A stretch of 64,000 bases of DNA. Source: Shimia sp. CNT1-13L.2. Lineage in GTDB: Bacteria > Pseudomonadota > Alphaproteobacteria > Rhodobacterales > Rhodobacteraceae. How positions within the stretch are numbered: the first letter of the stretch is position 1; each line of letters starts with the position of its first letter. The stretch spans positions 62,001 through 126,000 of the forward strand of contig NZ_JANDJO010000008.1 of assembly GCF_024331145.1 (NCBI RefSeq). The letters are read 5' to 3'. The position numbers and the translations under genes are program-made. This document shows positions 8,560 to 17,815 of this stretch, one piece after another. The notes beneath the pieces are model-generated. The model was given only the letters and a program-made list of their open reading frames with translations, made no database searches and was not told where the DNA came from.

Positions 8560-9669
8560 TCAGGCCGCCTTCAGCGCGATGAACCGTGCCAGATGGTGAT
8601 CCACGTCCCCGAACAGGTGGTCGATCATCGTCAGACGGCGGGCAAAATGTGACAACGCGTATTCGTCGGTCATGCCGATCCCGCCGTGCATCTGGATACA
8701 CTCTTCAGCCACCAATGCGCCCACCCGACCAATCAGGTTCTTGGCAGCACTCACATGGCGTTCGCGAATGTCGCGGGGTTGCTCGAGATTGCCAGCAAGG
8801 TTGATTACCGCCGACCGCGCCTGCTCCACCTCGATCAGCATGTCCGCCATACGGTGTTGCAGGGCCTGAAACTTGCCGATCGGAATACCGAACTGCTTGC
8901 GCTCTTTCAGATAGTCGATGGTCAGGGCCTTGGCCGCTTCCATGGCGCCAACGGCGTCGGCACAAATGGCACACAACGCCCGTGCAACCGCCGCTTCCAA
9001 CGCCGCAAACCCCGAACCTGCAACTCCGATCCGCATGGTGTCGTCCACCGCGACGCCCTCGAACCGCACCGTCGCCGCCGAGGTTCCATCGGTGTTGATG
9101 TGGTCGACAACCGTCACACCGGAGGCACCAACGGGCACGAGGAACAGCGAAATGCCGTCTTCGTCATCCACCGCCCCGCTTTCACGCGCCGAAACCACGA
9201 AACTCTGCGCCTGCGCACCGTTCAGGACATGGGTCTTCACCCCGCTCAGCACACCATCGGCCACCGACGTCTCGACGTGGTTCAGATCATACCGCGCCGC
9301 CGCCTCGCCCTGCGCAAGCGCCACGATCTGCGCACCGGCGATGATCTCGCCAACCAGATCGTCGTGTCCGGCATCCGCCAAAAGCCCCCCCGTCAGCACA
9401 GCCGGCAGAACCGGCTCGATCACACCCGCGCGGCCAAGTTCTTCGAACACCACGCTCAAATCAAACCCTGCGCCACCAAAGCCGCCTTGGTCTTCCGAGA
9501 ACAGCGCCCCAAGCACCCCAAGTTCGGCCAGACCGGCGAAAATCTCGGTATCATAGGCCTTGCCCGAGGTGATCAGCTTGCGCCGCGCCTCGTGGTCGTA
9601 CTTGTCCGCTAGGAACCGCGAAAGGGTATCGCGCAGCATGCTGCGTTCTTCGGTCAGATTGAAATCCAT
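8560..9669 (-). CDS. Acyl-CoA dehydrogenase, pimeloyl-CoA dehydrogenase small-subunit type
   Basis: A 369-residue FAD-dependent acyl-CoA dehydrogenase. It begins MDFNLTEERSMLRDTLSRFL, and the C-terminal domain contains IGKFQALQHRMADM and the family segment MHGGIGMTDEYALSHFARR. These resemble the small (PimD-like) subunit of two-component acyl-CoA dehydrogenases that act on dicarboxylyl- or ring-derived CoA esters. The large partner is the next gene upstream, 15 bases away. In such pairs one chain usually supplies most of the active site; which chain that is here cannot be decided by eye. The start at 9669 has GAGGGG upstream. Electrons would pass to electron-transfer flavoprotein, which is not encoded here. 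Confidence 0.88.
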   Translation of the reverse strand: MDFNLTEERSMLRDTLSRFLADKYDHEARRKLITSGKAYDTEIFAGLAELGVLGALFSEDQGGFGGAGFDLSVVFEELGRAGVIEPVLPAVLTGGLLADAGHDDLVGEIIAGAQIVALAQGEAAARYDLNHVETSVADGVLSGVKTHVLNGAQAQSFVVSARESGAVDDEDGISLFLVPVGASGVTVVDHINTDGTSAATVRFEGVAVDDTMRIGVAGSGFAALEAAVARALCAICADAVGAMEAAKALTIDYLKERKQFGIPIGKFQALQHRMADMLIEVEQARSAVINLAGNLEQPRDIRERHVSAAKNLIGRVGALVAEECIQMHGGIGMTDEYALSHFARRLTMIDHLFGDVDHHLARFIALKAA

Positions 9670-9684
9670 GGTCCGTTTCCCCTC

Positions 9685-10881
9685 TTAAAGCCCAAGAATG
9701 GCCTTGGTGATGATGGTGCGCTGCACCTCGTTCGAACCGCCGAAGATCGACAGCTTTCGCATATTGAAATAGTTGGGCGCCGCCGCAGCCGCATGTTCCG
9801 GCCCCATGGCCTCGACATTGTCGCCACCGTTCAGAAAATCGCTTTGGAACGGCATCGCGTCCGGCCCCACGGCACGGCGCAACAGCGATGTCAGCTCCTG
9901 TCGGATCACCGTCCCCTTGACCTTCAGCATCGAGCTTTCAGCGCCCGGCGCCTGCCCCTTGGCCGCCGCCGACACCACACGAAGGTTGGTTGTCGCCATA
10001 GCCATCAGGTCAATCTCGACCTGCGCCATACGCGCCGCAAACAGCGGGTCCTGGGCAAGCGGCCTGCCGCCTGATTTCACCTGCTCTGCCACCTGCTTGA
10101 GGGTATCCAGCGCCGCCGTCGAAAACCCGACCCCGGCAATATTGGTCCGCTCGTGGGTCAACAGGTACTTGGCATAGGTCCAGCCCTTGTTCTCTTCGCC
10201 AACAAGGTTTTCCACCGGCACCCGCACGTTGTCAAAGAACACCTCGTTCACCTCGGCCTCGCCGTCGATAAGAACGATCGGGCGCACGGTCACGCCCGGC
10301 GTATTCATGTCGATCAGCAGAAAGGAAATCCCCTCCTGCTTCTTGGCGTCCGGATCGGTGCGCACAAGGCAGAAAATCCAGTTCGCGTGCTGCCCAAGGG
10401 TGGTCCAGGTCTTCTGGCCGTTGACGACATATTCGTCGCCCTCGCGCACCGCACGGGTTTTCACCGCCGCAAGGTCGGAACCCGCCCCCGGTTCGGAATA
10501 GCCCTGACACCACCAGTCCTCACCGTTGAGGATACGGGGTAGAAACGTCTGGCGCTGCTCTTCGCTGCCAAAAGCCATCAAAACAGGCGCCAGCATACTC
10601 AGGCCAAACGGCAGATTGCGGGGCGCATGTGCAAGACAGGCTTCTTCTTCATAGATATGGCGCTGCACGGCATTCCATTCGCACCCGCCATAGGCACGTG
10701 GCCAGTTCGGCGCGAGCCAGCCGCGTTCGTTCAGCAGACTGTGCCACAGTTCCACGTCGGCTTTACCCAGGCGTTTGCCAAGACGCACCTTCTCGCTCAG
10801 GTCGCGGGGCAGCGTATCTTTCAGCCAGTCCCGCACCTCGGCGCGAAACGCCTGTTCCTCTTCGGTATAACTCAGGTCCAT
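9685..10881 (-). CDS. Acyl-CoA dehydrogenase, pimeloyl-CoA dehydrogenase large-subunit type
   Basis: A 398-residue acyl-CoA dehydrogenase. The flavin and substrate motif YSEPGAGSDLAAVKTRA (around residue 130), the segment NGQKTWTTLGQHANW, and the C-terminal signature FGGSNEVQRTIITKAILGL are all present. The form matches the large (PimC-like) subunit of dicarboxylyl-CoA dehydrogenases and pairs with the small subunit directly downstream. The ATG at 10881 was chosen because homology starts with MDLSYTEEEQAFRAEVRDWL and AGAGGG precedes it. The longer frame to 10941 would run into the thiolase gene. It overlaps none of the coding sequence of the thiolase (ending at 10893) and is close enough to be in the same transcript. 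Confidence 0.9.
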   Translation of the reverse strand: MDLSYTEEEQAFRAEVRDWLKDTLPRDLSEKVRLGKRLGKADVELWHSLLNERGWLAPNWPRAYGGCEWNAVQRHIYEEEACLAHAPRNLPFGLSMLAPVLMAFGSEEQRQTFLPRILNGEDWWCQGYSEPGAGSDLAAVKTRAVREGDEYVVNGQKTWTTLGQHANWIFCLVRTDPDAKKQEGISFLLIDMNTPGVTVRPIVLIDGEAEVNEVFFDNVRVPVENLVGEENKGWTYAKYLLTHERTNIAGVGFSTAALDTLKQVAEQVKSGGRPLAQDPLFAARMAQVEIDLMAMATTNLRVVSAAAKGQAPGAESSMLKVKGTVIRQELTSLLRRAVGPDAMPFQSDFLNGGDNVEAMGPEHAAAAAPNYFNMRKLSIFGGSNEVQRTIITKAILGL

Positions 10882-10892
10882 CTTTTGCCCTC

Positions 10893-12071
10893 TCAGAAGA
10901 TTTCGAACAGACCGGCAGCGCCCATGCCACCGCCGATGCACATGGTGACAACACCCAGCTTGGCACCACGCCGCTTGCCTTCGATCATCAGATGTCCGGT
11001 CATCCGCGCGCCTGTCATCCCGAACGGGTGGCCAATCGAAATAGACCCGCCGTTGACGTTGCAGAGTTCGGGATCAATCCCAAGCCGGTCACGGCAATAC
11101 AGGGCCTGCGACGCAAAGGCTTCGTTCAACTCCCAAAGGTCGATGTCCGACACCTTGAGACCATGACGCTCCAGAAGACGCGGCACTGCAAAGACCGGCC
11201 CGATGCCCATCTCGTCCGGTTCACATCCGGCCACCACAAAGCCCTTGAACGCCCCCATCGGTTCGACGCCCTGCTTTTCGGCCAGATCGCTGTCCATCAG
11301 CACCAACGCCGCCGCACCATCACTCAGCTGCGAGGCATTGCCCGCCGTTACGAAATGCCCCTCACCCTGCACCGGCGCCAGACCAGCAAGGCCTTCCAAC
11401 GTTGTATTCGGGCGGTTGCAGTCATCCATGCCAAAGGTCACCTCCTTGCGGGTCACCTCGCCGGTTTCACGATCCTTGAAGGCCTGCGTCACGGTGATCG
11501 GCACGATCTCGTCATCCAGACGCCCCGCCGCCTGCGCCGCCGCAGTCCGCTTCTGGCTTTCCAGCGACAGTTCGTCCTGTGCCTCGCGGCTGATGCCATA
11601 GCGCTCTGCCACGATATCCGCGGTCTGGATCATCGAATGATACAGTTCCGGCTTGTTCTCGGCGATCCAGCTTTCCCGTGCCTGAGGCGGGCGCGACGGG
11701 GGCATCTGGCTGATGCTTTCCACCCCTGCGCCGATTGCAGCAGGCGCCCCTTCCATCACGATCGAATGTGCTGCCATTGCCACCGTCTGAAGCCCGGAGG
11801 AACAGAACCGGTTCACCGTCGCCGCCGATACGCTGACCGGCAGACCGGCGCGGATCACGCACTGGCGCGCAATGTTCGATCCGGTCCAACCTTCCGGATA
11901 CCCGCACCCGACAAAGGCGTCCTCGATCAGGCCCGGGTCAATGCCCGCCCGTTTGACCGCATGTTCAATGGCATGGCCGCCCATCGTGGCACCATGCGTT
12001 TCGTTAAAAGCACCGCGATAGGACTTGGCAAGTCCGGTCCGTGCCGTCGAGACGATAACCGCCTGTTTCAT
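10893..12071 (-). CDS. Acetyl-CoA acyltransferase (thiolase)
   Basis: A 392-residue thiolase that cleaves 3-ketoacyl-CoA with CoA to give acetyl-CoA and a shortened acyl-CoA. The nucleophilic cysteine is in [10 protein letters not shown] (Cys90). The active-site histidine lies in [14 protein letters not shown], and the second catalytic cysteine in [11 protein letters not shown] near the C-terminus. The second of two nearby ATGs (12071) was chosen because AAGGAG lies eight bases before it but only two before the first. It is the second gene of the pim-like operon, matching the thiolase role of PimB. Biosynthetic thiolase activity is possible in principle, but the context is degradative. Confidence 0.92.
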   Translation of the reverse strand: MKQAVIVSTARTGLAKSYRGAFNETHGATMGGHAIEHAVKRAGIDPGLIEDAFVGCGYPEGWTGSNIARQCVIRAGLPVSVSAATVNRFCSSGLQTVAMAAHSIVMEGAPAAIGAGVESISQMPPSRPPQARESWIAENKPELYHSMIQTADIVAERYGISREAQDELSLESQKRTAAAQAAGRLDDEIVPITVTQAFKDRETGEVTRKEVTFGMDDCNRPNTTLEGLAGLAPVQGEGHFVTAGNASQLSDGAAALVLMDSDLAEKQGVEPMGAFKGFVVAGCEPDEMGIGPVFAVPRLLERHGLKVSDIDLWELNEAFASQALYCRDRLGIDPELCNVNGGSISIGHPFGMTGARMTGHLMIEGKRRGAKLGVVTMCIGGGMGAAGLFEIF

Positions 12072-12083
12072 CTTCATCTCTCC

Positions 12084-14177
12084 TTATGCGTTCAAGCTGG
12101 CAAAGGTCCGGCCTTCCGAGGCCAGTTTCTCAAGCAAGGGGGCCGGCTTCCAGAAGGTCGCGTCTTCCTCGGCAAAGCGACCAATATCAGCCAAAATCTT
12201 CTCAAGACCGACGGTGTCGGCATAGTGCATCGGGCCACCGCGCCAGCGCGGGAAACCATAGCCGTTCAAAAGCGTCACATCGACGTCCAGCGGGCGCAGC
12301 GCGATGCCTTCTCCCACCACACGGGCGGATTCGTTCACCATCGCGGCCATGTAGCGGTCAATCATCTCGCCACTGTCGATCTCGCGGGCCTCGATCCCCT
12401 TCTCCGCCCGTTCCTTGGCAATGATCTCTTCGACCTCGGGATCGGGCCGCCCGCCTCTGGACGTCTCGTCATAGATATAAAACCCGCGACCCGTCTTGCG
12501 CCCAAACCGCCCAAGCTCACAAATGCGATCGGCAAATTCCGGATAGGTCTCGTTCGGGTCCCGCATCGGGGCCACACGCTTGCGATTGGCCCAGCCGATA
12601 TCCAGCCCCGCCAAATCACCCACGGCAAACGGCCCCATCGCCAATCCAAAGTCCGTCAGTGCCTTGTCCACCGCATAGGGGCTCGCGCCGGCGAGAACCA
12701 TGTTGTAGACCGCTTTGCCATAGTGCGAGAGAATCCGGTTGCCGATAAAGCCGTCACAGACCCCTGCCCGCACGGCGACCTTTTTCAACCGCTTGGCCAA
12801 TGCGAACCCGCTGGCAACCACATCCGCCGAGGTCTCGTTTCCGACAACGACCTCCAAAAGGCGCATCACGTGGGCCGGTGAGAAGAAGTGCAGGCCGATC
12901 ACGTCCTGCGGGCGGTTTGTCATCGCCGCGATCTCGTTCAGATCAAGATACGAAGTGTTCGACGCAAGGATCGCGCCGGGCTTGCAGATGCTGTCCAGCT
13001 TGGTGAACACATCCTTCTTCACCTCCATGCTCTCGAACACCGCTTCGATCACGAGGTCCACATCGGCAAAATCACCATAGTTCGTGGTTACCCGGAACTT
13101 GCCCGCGAGGATCGCATCCCGCGCCGCCTCTGCCAGCTTGCCGCGTTTGACAGCCTCGCCCAGCATTCCGGAAACCCGCGACTGTGCACCGGCAACCGCC
13201 TCGTCGTCGCGCTCGGCAAGTGTCACATCCAACCCGCTCAGAAGGGCGCTGACGGCAATACCTGCCCCCATGGTCCCGCCCCCAACAACACCAACCTGTG
13301 CAATCTCCCGCGCCGTGCCGGTCGCCAGTTCAGGAACCTTGCCAACTTGGCGATCCGAGAAGAACGCATGGATCATCGCGCCGCGCTGATCCGAGTTCAT
13401 AAGGTCGTAAAACAGCTCGCGCTCGCGCTTCAGCCCAAGATCAAACGGCAGGGTCATCGCCGCATCAATCGCATCCAGACAGCTCAGAGGCGCAATCGCA
13501 CCCCGCGCGGACTTGGCAACTTTCGCCCGCAGGGTCGCAGCGGCCTCATCACTCATCGAGTTGCAGGCCAAGGCACGCGTCATTCGCACGCCCTGCCCAT
13601 CTTCGATCAACTTACGGGCAAAGTTCACGCCTGCGGCACGCATGTCGCTGCCCTCGGCGATCTCGTCAATCAACCCCAATGCCAGGGCCTTTCTTGCGCC
13701 AATCGGTTTGCCGCTCGTGATCATCGCAGCCGCGTCCTCGACAGGGATCAGGCGCGGCAAACGCTGCGTCCCACCCGCTCCGGGCAACAGACCAAGGGCA
13801 ACTTCGGGAAGACCGAACTTGGCACTCTTGGCCCCAACGCGGTAGTGCGCCCCCATCGCCACCTCGAGGCCGCCGCCAAGCGCCGTGCCATGAATGGCCG
13901 CAACCACCGGGATCGTCGTCGCCTCGATTTCGTCGATCAAGTCGGGCAAATGCGGTGGCATTGGCGGCTTGCCGAATTCGCGAATATCGGCCCCGGCAAA
14001 AAAGCTGCGTCCCTCGCAATAGATGACAATCGCCTTTGCCAAACCGTCTTTCAGCACCCCGCGCACGGCCTCTTGCAACCCTTCACGGACGGCATGCGAC
14101 AAGGCATTGACCGGCGGGTTGTCGATTCCGATCACGGCAATATCACCCTCTAGGTTCACGTTGATAAGACTTGGCAT
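12084..14177 (-). CDS. Bifunctional enoyl-CoA hydratase / 3-hydroxyacyl-CoA dehydrogenase (FadB/PimF-like)
   Basis: A 697-residue fusion that carries out two steps of beta-oxidation. The N-terminal crotonase domain (about residues 1-190) has both catalytic glutamates, in ALGGGLEVAMG and KFGLPEVALG. The NAD-binding dehydrogenase domain starts near residue 295 with VGVVGGGTMGAGIAVSALL, has the catalytic histidine in IGLHFFSPAHVMRLLE, and is followed by two C-terminal dehydrogenase domains (from about 475). The start at 14177 has GGAGAA upstream. It is the first gene of the leftward operon, the position PimF occupies in the Rhodopseudomonas palustris pim operon. An IclR-like operator lies about 70 bases upstream at 14244-14260. 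Confidence 0.92.
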   Translation of the reverse strand: MPSLINVNLEGDIAVIGIDNPPVNALSHAVREGLQEAVRGVLKDGLAKAIVIYCEGRSFFAGADIREFGKPPMPPHLPDLIDEIEATTIPVVAAIHGTALGGGLEVAMGAHYRVGAKSAKFGLPEVALGLLPGAGGTQRLPRLIPVEDAAAMITSGKPIGARKALALGLIDEIAEGSDMRAAGVNFARKLIEDGQGVRMTRALACNSMSDEAAATLRAKVAKSARGAIAPLSCLDAIDAAMTLPFDLGLKRERELFYDLMNSDQRGAMIHAFFSDRQVGKVPELATGTAREIAQVGVVGGGTMGAGIAVSALLSGLDVTLAERDDEAVAGAQSRVSGMLGEAVKRGKLAEAARDAILAGKFRVTTNYGDFADVDLVIEAVFESMEVKKDVFTKLDSICKPGAILASNTSYLDLNEIAAMTNRPQDVIGLHFFSPAHVMRLLEVVVGNETSADVVASGFALAKRLKKVAVRAGVCDGFIGNRILSHYGKAVYNMVLAGASPYAVDKALTDFGLAMGPFAVGDLAGLDIGWANRKRVAPMRDPNETYPEFADRICELGRFGRKTGRGFYIYDETSRGGRPDPEVEEIIAKERAEKGIEAREIDSGEMIDRYMAAMVNESARVVGEGIALRPLDVDVTLLNGYGFPRWRGGPMHYADTVGLEKILADIGRFAEEDATFWKPAPLLEKLASEGRTFASLNA

Positions 14178-14243
14178 TGCGCGTTCTCCAGTTCTTCAGG
14201 GCAACTACTGATCGAATCCAGAGGTACCTGCCGGCCTATCAAA

Positions 14244-14260
14244 TTTCAATATGTAAAATT
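14244..14260. promoter_or_regulatory. IclR-like operator before the beta-oxidation operon
   Basis: TTTCAATATGTAAAATT differs at one position from the copy at 5082-5098 (read on the - strand) and lies 67 bases upstream of the first gene of the beta-oxidation operon. The shared element links this promoter to the TRAP-IclR operon 9 kb away. Regulation by the IclR protein at 1092-1895 is inferred. Confidence 0.5.
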
Positions 14261-14331
14261 CAATTTCATTTTCAGACGTAACGTCGCTTCTCTTCTCACT
14301 CCCCGCAGAGACTTCAATATTCCCTAAAACT

Positions 14332-14349
14332 TGTCTCAGAACTGAGACA
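14332..14349. promoter_or_regulatory. Perfect 18-bp palindrome upstream of the GAF-Fis regulator
   Basis: TGTCTCAGAACTGAGACA is a perfect 8-2-8 inverted repeat 73 bases before the regulator start. The same arms with a different two-base centre recur at 15390-15407 before the aldehyde dehydrogenase gene. It is very likely the operator of the Fis-type helix-turn-helix protein encoded between the two copies. Confidence 0.72.
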
Positions 14350-14422
14350 GGTCATCCCCCCTAAATTTGCCATACACGCATTCTTCACCTACCGTTGCCC
14401 TAATTTCCAAACCCCAAGGCCC

Positions 14423-15382
14423 ATGACCCGATCCGTCGCCCATATCGAAAAAGTCCTCGAAGTCGCGAACTCCCCCTCTGCGGCGGCACGCTCCCGGCTG
14501 GCGGCAAGCTGGCGGCGCTCGGCGGAAAAACACGGCCTTGATCCCGGCGAACACCGCAGCCCGATGCGGCTGGAAGGCACGCATCTGCGCGAACGCCTCG
14601 AAGCCTTCGAGAAATTCATGACGGTGGCCTCCCCCCGCCTCGACACGCTGTTTTCCCTCGTCGGCCAGTCGGGATGTGCGGTGCTGCTGACGGATGACGA
14701 CGGCGTCGTTCTGGACCAGCGAATATCCGAGGCCGACACCGCCATCTTCGAAGCCTGGGGCCTTTGTGTCGGTGCCGACTGGAGCGAAGAGCACGAAGGC
14801 ACCAACGGCATCGGCACCTGCCTTGCCGAACAACGCCGCGTCATCATCCACCGCGACGAACACTTTTACGCCCGCAACACCGCCATGAGCTGCATCGACG
14901 CCCCGATCTACGGGGCCGAGGGCCAGATCCTCGCCGCTCTGGACGTTTCCTCTGCCCGCGCCGACCAGACCGAGGCCTTCAACCGTCTGATCGGCGCACA
15001 GGTGGCGCAAACCGCCCGCGCCATCGAGGAAGCCAACTTTCGCGCGGCCTATGACAAGGCCCGCATCGTGGTGGCCGAAAGCGAAGACGCCGAGGCCACG
15101 ACCCTCCTTGCCATCGACGATCACGACCTGATCATCGGGGCCACCCGCGAGGCCCGCCGCGCCTTCGGCCTCGCCGCCGCTGGCCCGCTCGCCCCACGCC
15201 CGGCAAATGACGTGTTGGGACGGCAAGACGGGGCAACCGGATTTGAAAAGGCCGAACGCGCCGCCGTCATTCGCGCCCTCACGCGCGCTGGCGGCAACGT
15301 CTCGGCAGCGGCCCGACAGCTCGGCATCGGTCGCGCAACCCTCTACCGCCGCATGAAACGGCTGGGCCTCGAGCAAAACTAG
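14423..15382 (+). CDS. GAF-domain / Fis-type HTH regulator (AcoR-like, no AAA+ domain)
   Basis: A 319-residue regulator. An N-terminal AcoR-like region with a GAF sensor (about residues 60-185, including [20 protein letters not shown] and the segment [16 protein letters not shown]) leads by a linker to a C-terminal Fis-type helix-turn-helix (about 275-316, [20 protein letters not shown]). AcoR-type activators normally carry a sigma-54-interacting AAA+ ATPase domain between these parts. Here there is no room for it and no GAFTGA motif, so the protein cannot act as a classical sigma-54 activator. It precedes an aldehyde dehydrogenase gene on the same strand, and matching perfect palindromes lie before both genes, which points to autoregulation and control of the dehydrogenase. 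The ligand is unknown; an aldehyde or alcohol-derived signal is likely. Confidence 0.85.
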   Translation: MTRSVAHIEKVLEVANSPSAAARSRLAASWRRSAEKHGLDPGEHRSPMRLEGTHLRERLEAFEKFMTVASPRLDTLFSLVGQSGCAVLLTDDDGVVLDQRISEADTAIFEAWGLCVGADWSEEHEGTNGIGTCLAEQRRVIIHRDEHFYARNTAMSCIDAPIYGAEGQILAALDVSSARADQTEAFNRLIGAQVAQTARAIEEANFRAAYDKARIVVAESEDAEATTLLAIDDHDLIIGATREARRAFGLAAAGPLAPRPANDVLGRQDGATGFEKAERAAVIRALTRAGGNVSAAARQLGIGRATLYRRMKRLGLEQN

Positions 15383-15389
15383 GCGCACC

Positions 15390-15407
15390 TGTCTCAGCCC
15401 TGAGACA
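15390..15407. promoter_or_regulatory. Second perfect 18-bp palindrome, before the aldehyde dehydrogenase gene
   Basis: TGTCTCAGCCCTGAGACA has the same eight-base arms as the site at 14332-14349 and lies just after the regulator stop, 109 bases before the dehydrogenase start. Identical arms with different centres are what a dimeric DNA-binding protein would select. Confidence 0.72.
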
Positions 15408-15515
15408 CTTCCCCCTCCTACGCCCCTTTCCCCCCGCAGACTCCGGCCTGCCCCTTGGTCATGTTCATTGGCAATTCCGGAGGAGGTCCGGTCTTACAAG
15501 GAGGAGAAAACCCAA

Positions 15516-17039
15516 ATGAACGATATGACTCACACCGAGGCAGGCACCTATGTCTCGCCCTTCAAGGCCCGCTATGACAACTTCATCGGCGGAAAATTCA
15601 CCCCGCCCGTGAACGGCCGCTACTTTACCAACGTGACCCCGATCACCGGCGAAGCCATCACCGAATGCGCCCGTTCGGATGAAGCTGACATCGAGCTGGC
15701 ACTGGACGCGGCCCACGCCGCCAAGGAAAGCTGGGGCAAGACCTCGGCAGCGGAACGCTCGAACATCCTGCTCAAGATCGCGGATGCCATCGACGCAAAC
15801 CTTGATCGCCTTGCTCAGGCCGAAACCTGGGACAACGGCAAGCCGATCCGCGAAACCATGGCCGCCGACATCCCGCTGTCCGCCGACCACTTCCGCTACT
15901 TCGCGGGCGTGTTGCGCAGCCAGGAAGGCAATATGTCGGAAATCGACGCCGACACCGTGGCCTACCATTTCCACGAACCCCTTGGCGTCGTCGGCCAGAT
16001 CATCCCGTGGAACTTCTCGATCCTGATGGCGGCGTGGAAACTGGCGCCCGCGCTGGCCGCCGGCAACTGCATCGTCCTCAAACCCGCCGAACAAACCCCG
16101 GCCGCGATCATGATCCTGGCCGAGATCATGGCAGATTTCCTGCCTGCCGGTGTCCTGAACATCGTCAACGGCTATGGCGCAGAAGTCGGCGCACCGCTGG
16201 CCCGCTCGCCCCGGATCGCCAAGATCGCCTTCACCGGCTCCACCGCGACCGGCAAGAAGATCATGCAGGCCGCGACGGACAACCTGATCCCCGTCACCCT
16301 CGAACTTGGCGGCAAAAGCCCCAACATCTTCTTCTCCGACGTCATGGCCAAGGATGACGCCTTCCTCGACAAGGCCGTCGAAGGCTTTGTCCTCTTTGCC
16401 TTCAATCAGGGCGAAGTCTGCACCTGCCCGTCCCGCGCCCTGATCCAGGAAGACATCTACGAAGAGTTCATCGCCCGCTGCATCGAACGCGTCAAAGCCA
16501 TCAAACAGGGCGACCCGCGCAACCCAGAAACCATGGTCGGCGCGCAGGCCAGCACCGAACAGCAGGAGAAAATCCTCTCCTACCTGACCATCGGCGTCGA
16601 GGAAGGGGCCGAGGTTCTGACCGGCGGCGGCGCGGCCCTCTTCAACGGCGAGCTGGCAGGCGGCAACTATATCCAGCCCACGATCCTCAAGGGCCACAAC
16701 AAGATGCGCGTCTTCCAGGAGGAAATCTTTGGTCCTGTGGTCTCGGTCACCACTTTCAAAGACGAAGAAGAGGCCCTCCAGATCGCCAACGACACCATGT
16801 ACGGCCTTGGCGCCGGCGTCTGGTCGCGCGATGCCAACACCTGCTACCGCTTTGGCCGCGCTATCGAAGCCGGTCGCGTCTGGGTCAACAACTACCACGC
16901 CTATCCGGCCCACGCAGCCTTTGGCGGTTACAAACAGTCAGGCATCGGGCGCGAAACGCACAAGATGATGCTGGATCACTACCAGCAGACCAAGAACATC
17001 CTGATGAGCTACAACCCCAACAAACTGGGCTTCTTCTAA
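15516..17039 (+). CDS. NAD(P)+-dependent aldehyde dehydrogenase (AcoD/ExaC-like)
   Basis: A 507-residue aldehyde dehydrogenase that oxidises an aldehyde to the acid. The cofactor region includes [20 protein letters not shown] and [11 protein letters not shown]. The general-base glutamate is in [12 protein letters not shown], and the catalytic cysteine in [15 protein letters not shown]. The length and the C-terminal [19 protein letters not shown] region match the AcoD/ExaC group (about 506 residues), which acts on acetaldehyde and other short aldehydes. The ATG at 15516 has AAGGAGGAG nine bases upstream. An in-frame start at 15468 would overlap that ribosome binding site. Expression is probably controlled by the GAF-Fis protein encoded just upstream. 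Confidence 0.93.
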   Translation: MNDMTHTEAGTYVSPFKARYDNFIGGKFTPPVNGRYFTNVTPITGEAITECARSDEADIELALDAAHAAKESWGKTSAAERSNILLKIADAIDANLDRLAQAETWDNGKPIRETMAADIPLSADHFRYFAGVLRSQEGNMSEIDADTVAYHFHEPLGVVGQIIPWNFSILMAAWKLAPALAAGNCIVLKPAEQTPAAIMILAEIMADFLPAGVLNIVNGYGAEVGAPLARSPRIAKIAFTGSTATGKKIMQAATDNLIPVTLELGGKSPNIFFSDVMAKDDAFLDKAVEGFVLFAFNQGEVCTCPSRALIQEDIYEEFIARCIERVKAIKQGDPRNPETMVGAQASTEQQEKILSYLTIGVEEGAEVLTGGGAALFNGELAGGNYIQPTILKGHNKMRVFQEEIFGPVVSVTTFKDEEEALQIANDTMYGLGAGVWSRDANTCYRFGRAIEAGRVWVNNYHAYPAHAAFGGYKQSGIGRETHKMMLDHYQQTKNILMSYNPNKLGFF

Positions 17040-17048
17040 AAACCAAAC

Positions 17049-17070
17049 GCAGGGGCCACGTGGCCCCTGC
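17049..17070. terminator. Palindromic terminator between convergent genes
   Basis: Ten-base arms GCAGGGGCCA and TGGCCCCTGC flank a CG centre, ten bases after the aldehyde dehydrogenase stop and 47 bases after the end of urtE on the other strand. There is no T-run on either side, so it may be a bidirectional but imperfect intrinsic terminator. Confidence 0.6.
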
Positions 17071-17116
17071 ACTCCCTTCGCATGATCCCATTAAGCAAAG
17101 GGCAAATGCCACCGCG

Positions 17117-17812
17117 TCAGACGGACACGCCCTTCAGCACGTCCTCTTTCGAAAACTCCGCCTTCGGCCCCGACATCATCACCTCGCCCCGACGCAGCAC
17201 GACGAAACGGTCTGCAAGCTCGTAAGCAAACTCGAAATACTGTTCGACCAGCACAATCGCCATGTCGCCACGATCCCGCAGGAGTTTGATAACCTCGCCA
17301 ATCTGCTGGATGATGTTGGGCTGAATGCCTTCGGTCGGCTCGTCCAGCAACAACAGACGCGGCTTGGTGATCAGGGCGCGCGCAATGGCCAGCTGCTGCT
17401 GTTGCCCGCCCGACAGGTCGCCCCCCCGGCGGTTCTGCATCTCTTTCAGCACGGGAAACAGCTCGAAAATCTCGTCGGGGATGAAATGCTCGGATGCGGG
17501 AAGACAGACAAACCCCGTCTCGAGATTTTCGCGCACGGTCAAAAGCGGAAAGATCTCGCGCCCCTGCGGAACAAGCGCCACCCCCATCTGCGCCAGGACA
17601 TGCGCGGGCAGAACGCCAAGCGGCTCCCCTTCCAGCGCGACTGTGCCCCCCGAACGCGGATGCGTGCCCGAAATCGCCTTGATCAGGCTTGTCTTGCCCA
17701 CGCCATTGGTACCCATCACACAGGTCACCTCGCCCCGTGCCGCCTCCATCGAAATCCCGTTCAGGATTTGCGAATGCCCATAGTGCAGGGTCAGGTCTTG
17801 CAGCTTCAGCAT
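17117..17812 (-). CDS. urtE: Urea ABC transporter ATP-binding protein UrtE
   Basis: A 231-residue ABC ATPase of the branched-chain amino acid (LivF-like) group. Walker A is GTNGVGKTS (about residues 34-42), the signature LSGGQQQQLAIARAL, Walker B LLLLDEPTEGIQPN. UrtE has a variant T in place of the usual P or E in GxNGxGKT, as here. With UrtD it energises urea uptake through the UrtBC permease. It is the last gene of the leftward urtABCDE operon, three bases after urtD. Confidence 0.94.
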   Translation of the reverse strand: MLKLQDLTLHYGHSQILNGISMEAARGEVTCVMGTNGVGKTSLIKAISGTHPRSGGTVALEGEPLGVLPAHVLAQMGVALVPQGREIFPLLTVRENLETGFVCLPASEHFIPDEIFELFPVLKEMQNRRGGDLSGGQQQQLAIARALITKPRLLLLDEPTEGIQPNIIQQIGEVIKLLRDRGDMAIVLVEQYFEFAYELADRFVVLRRGEVMMSGPKAEFSKEDVLKGVSV

Positions 17813-17815
17813 CTC

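Noticed and set aside
10629-12881. 750-codon open frame on the + strand
   Set aside because: It lies antisense to the large dehydrogenase, thiolase and FadB-like genes, all with clear family motifs. The long frame is a by-product of high GC and codon bias.
15465-16913. 482-codon frame on the - strand
   Set aside because: It is antisense to the aldehyde dehydrogenase gene. Its protein has the repetitive Asp/Gly/Val composition typical of shadows of GC-rich genes.
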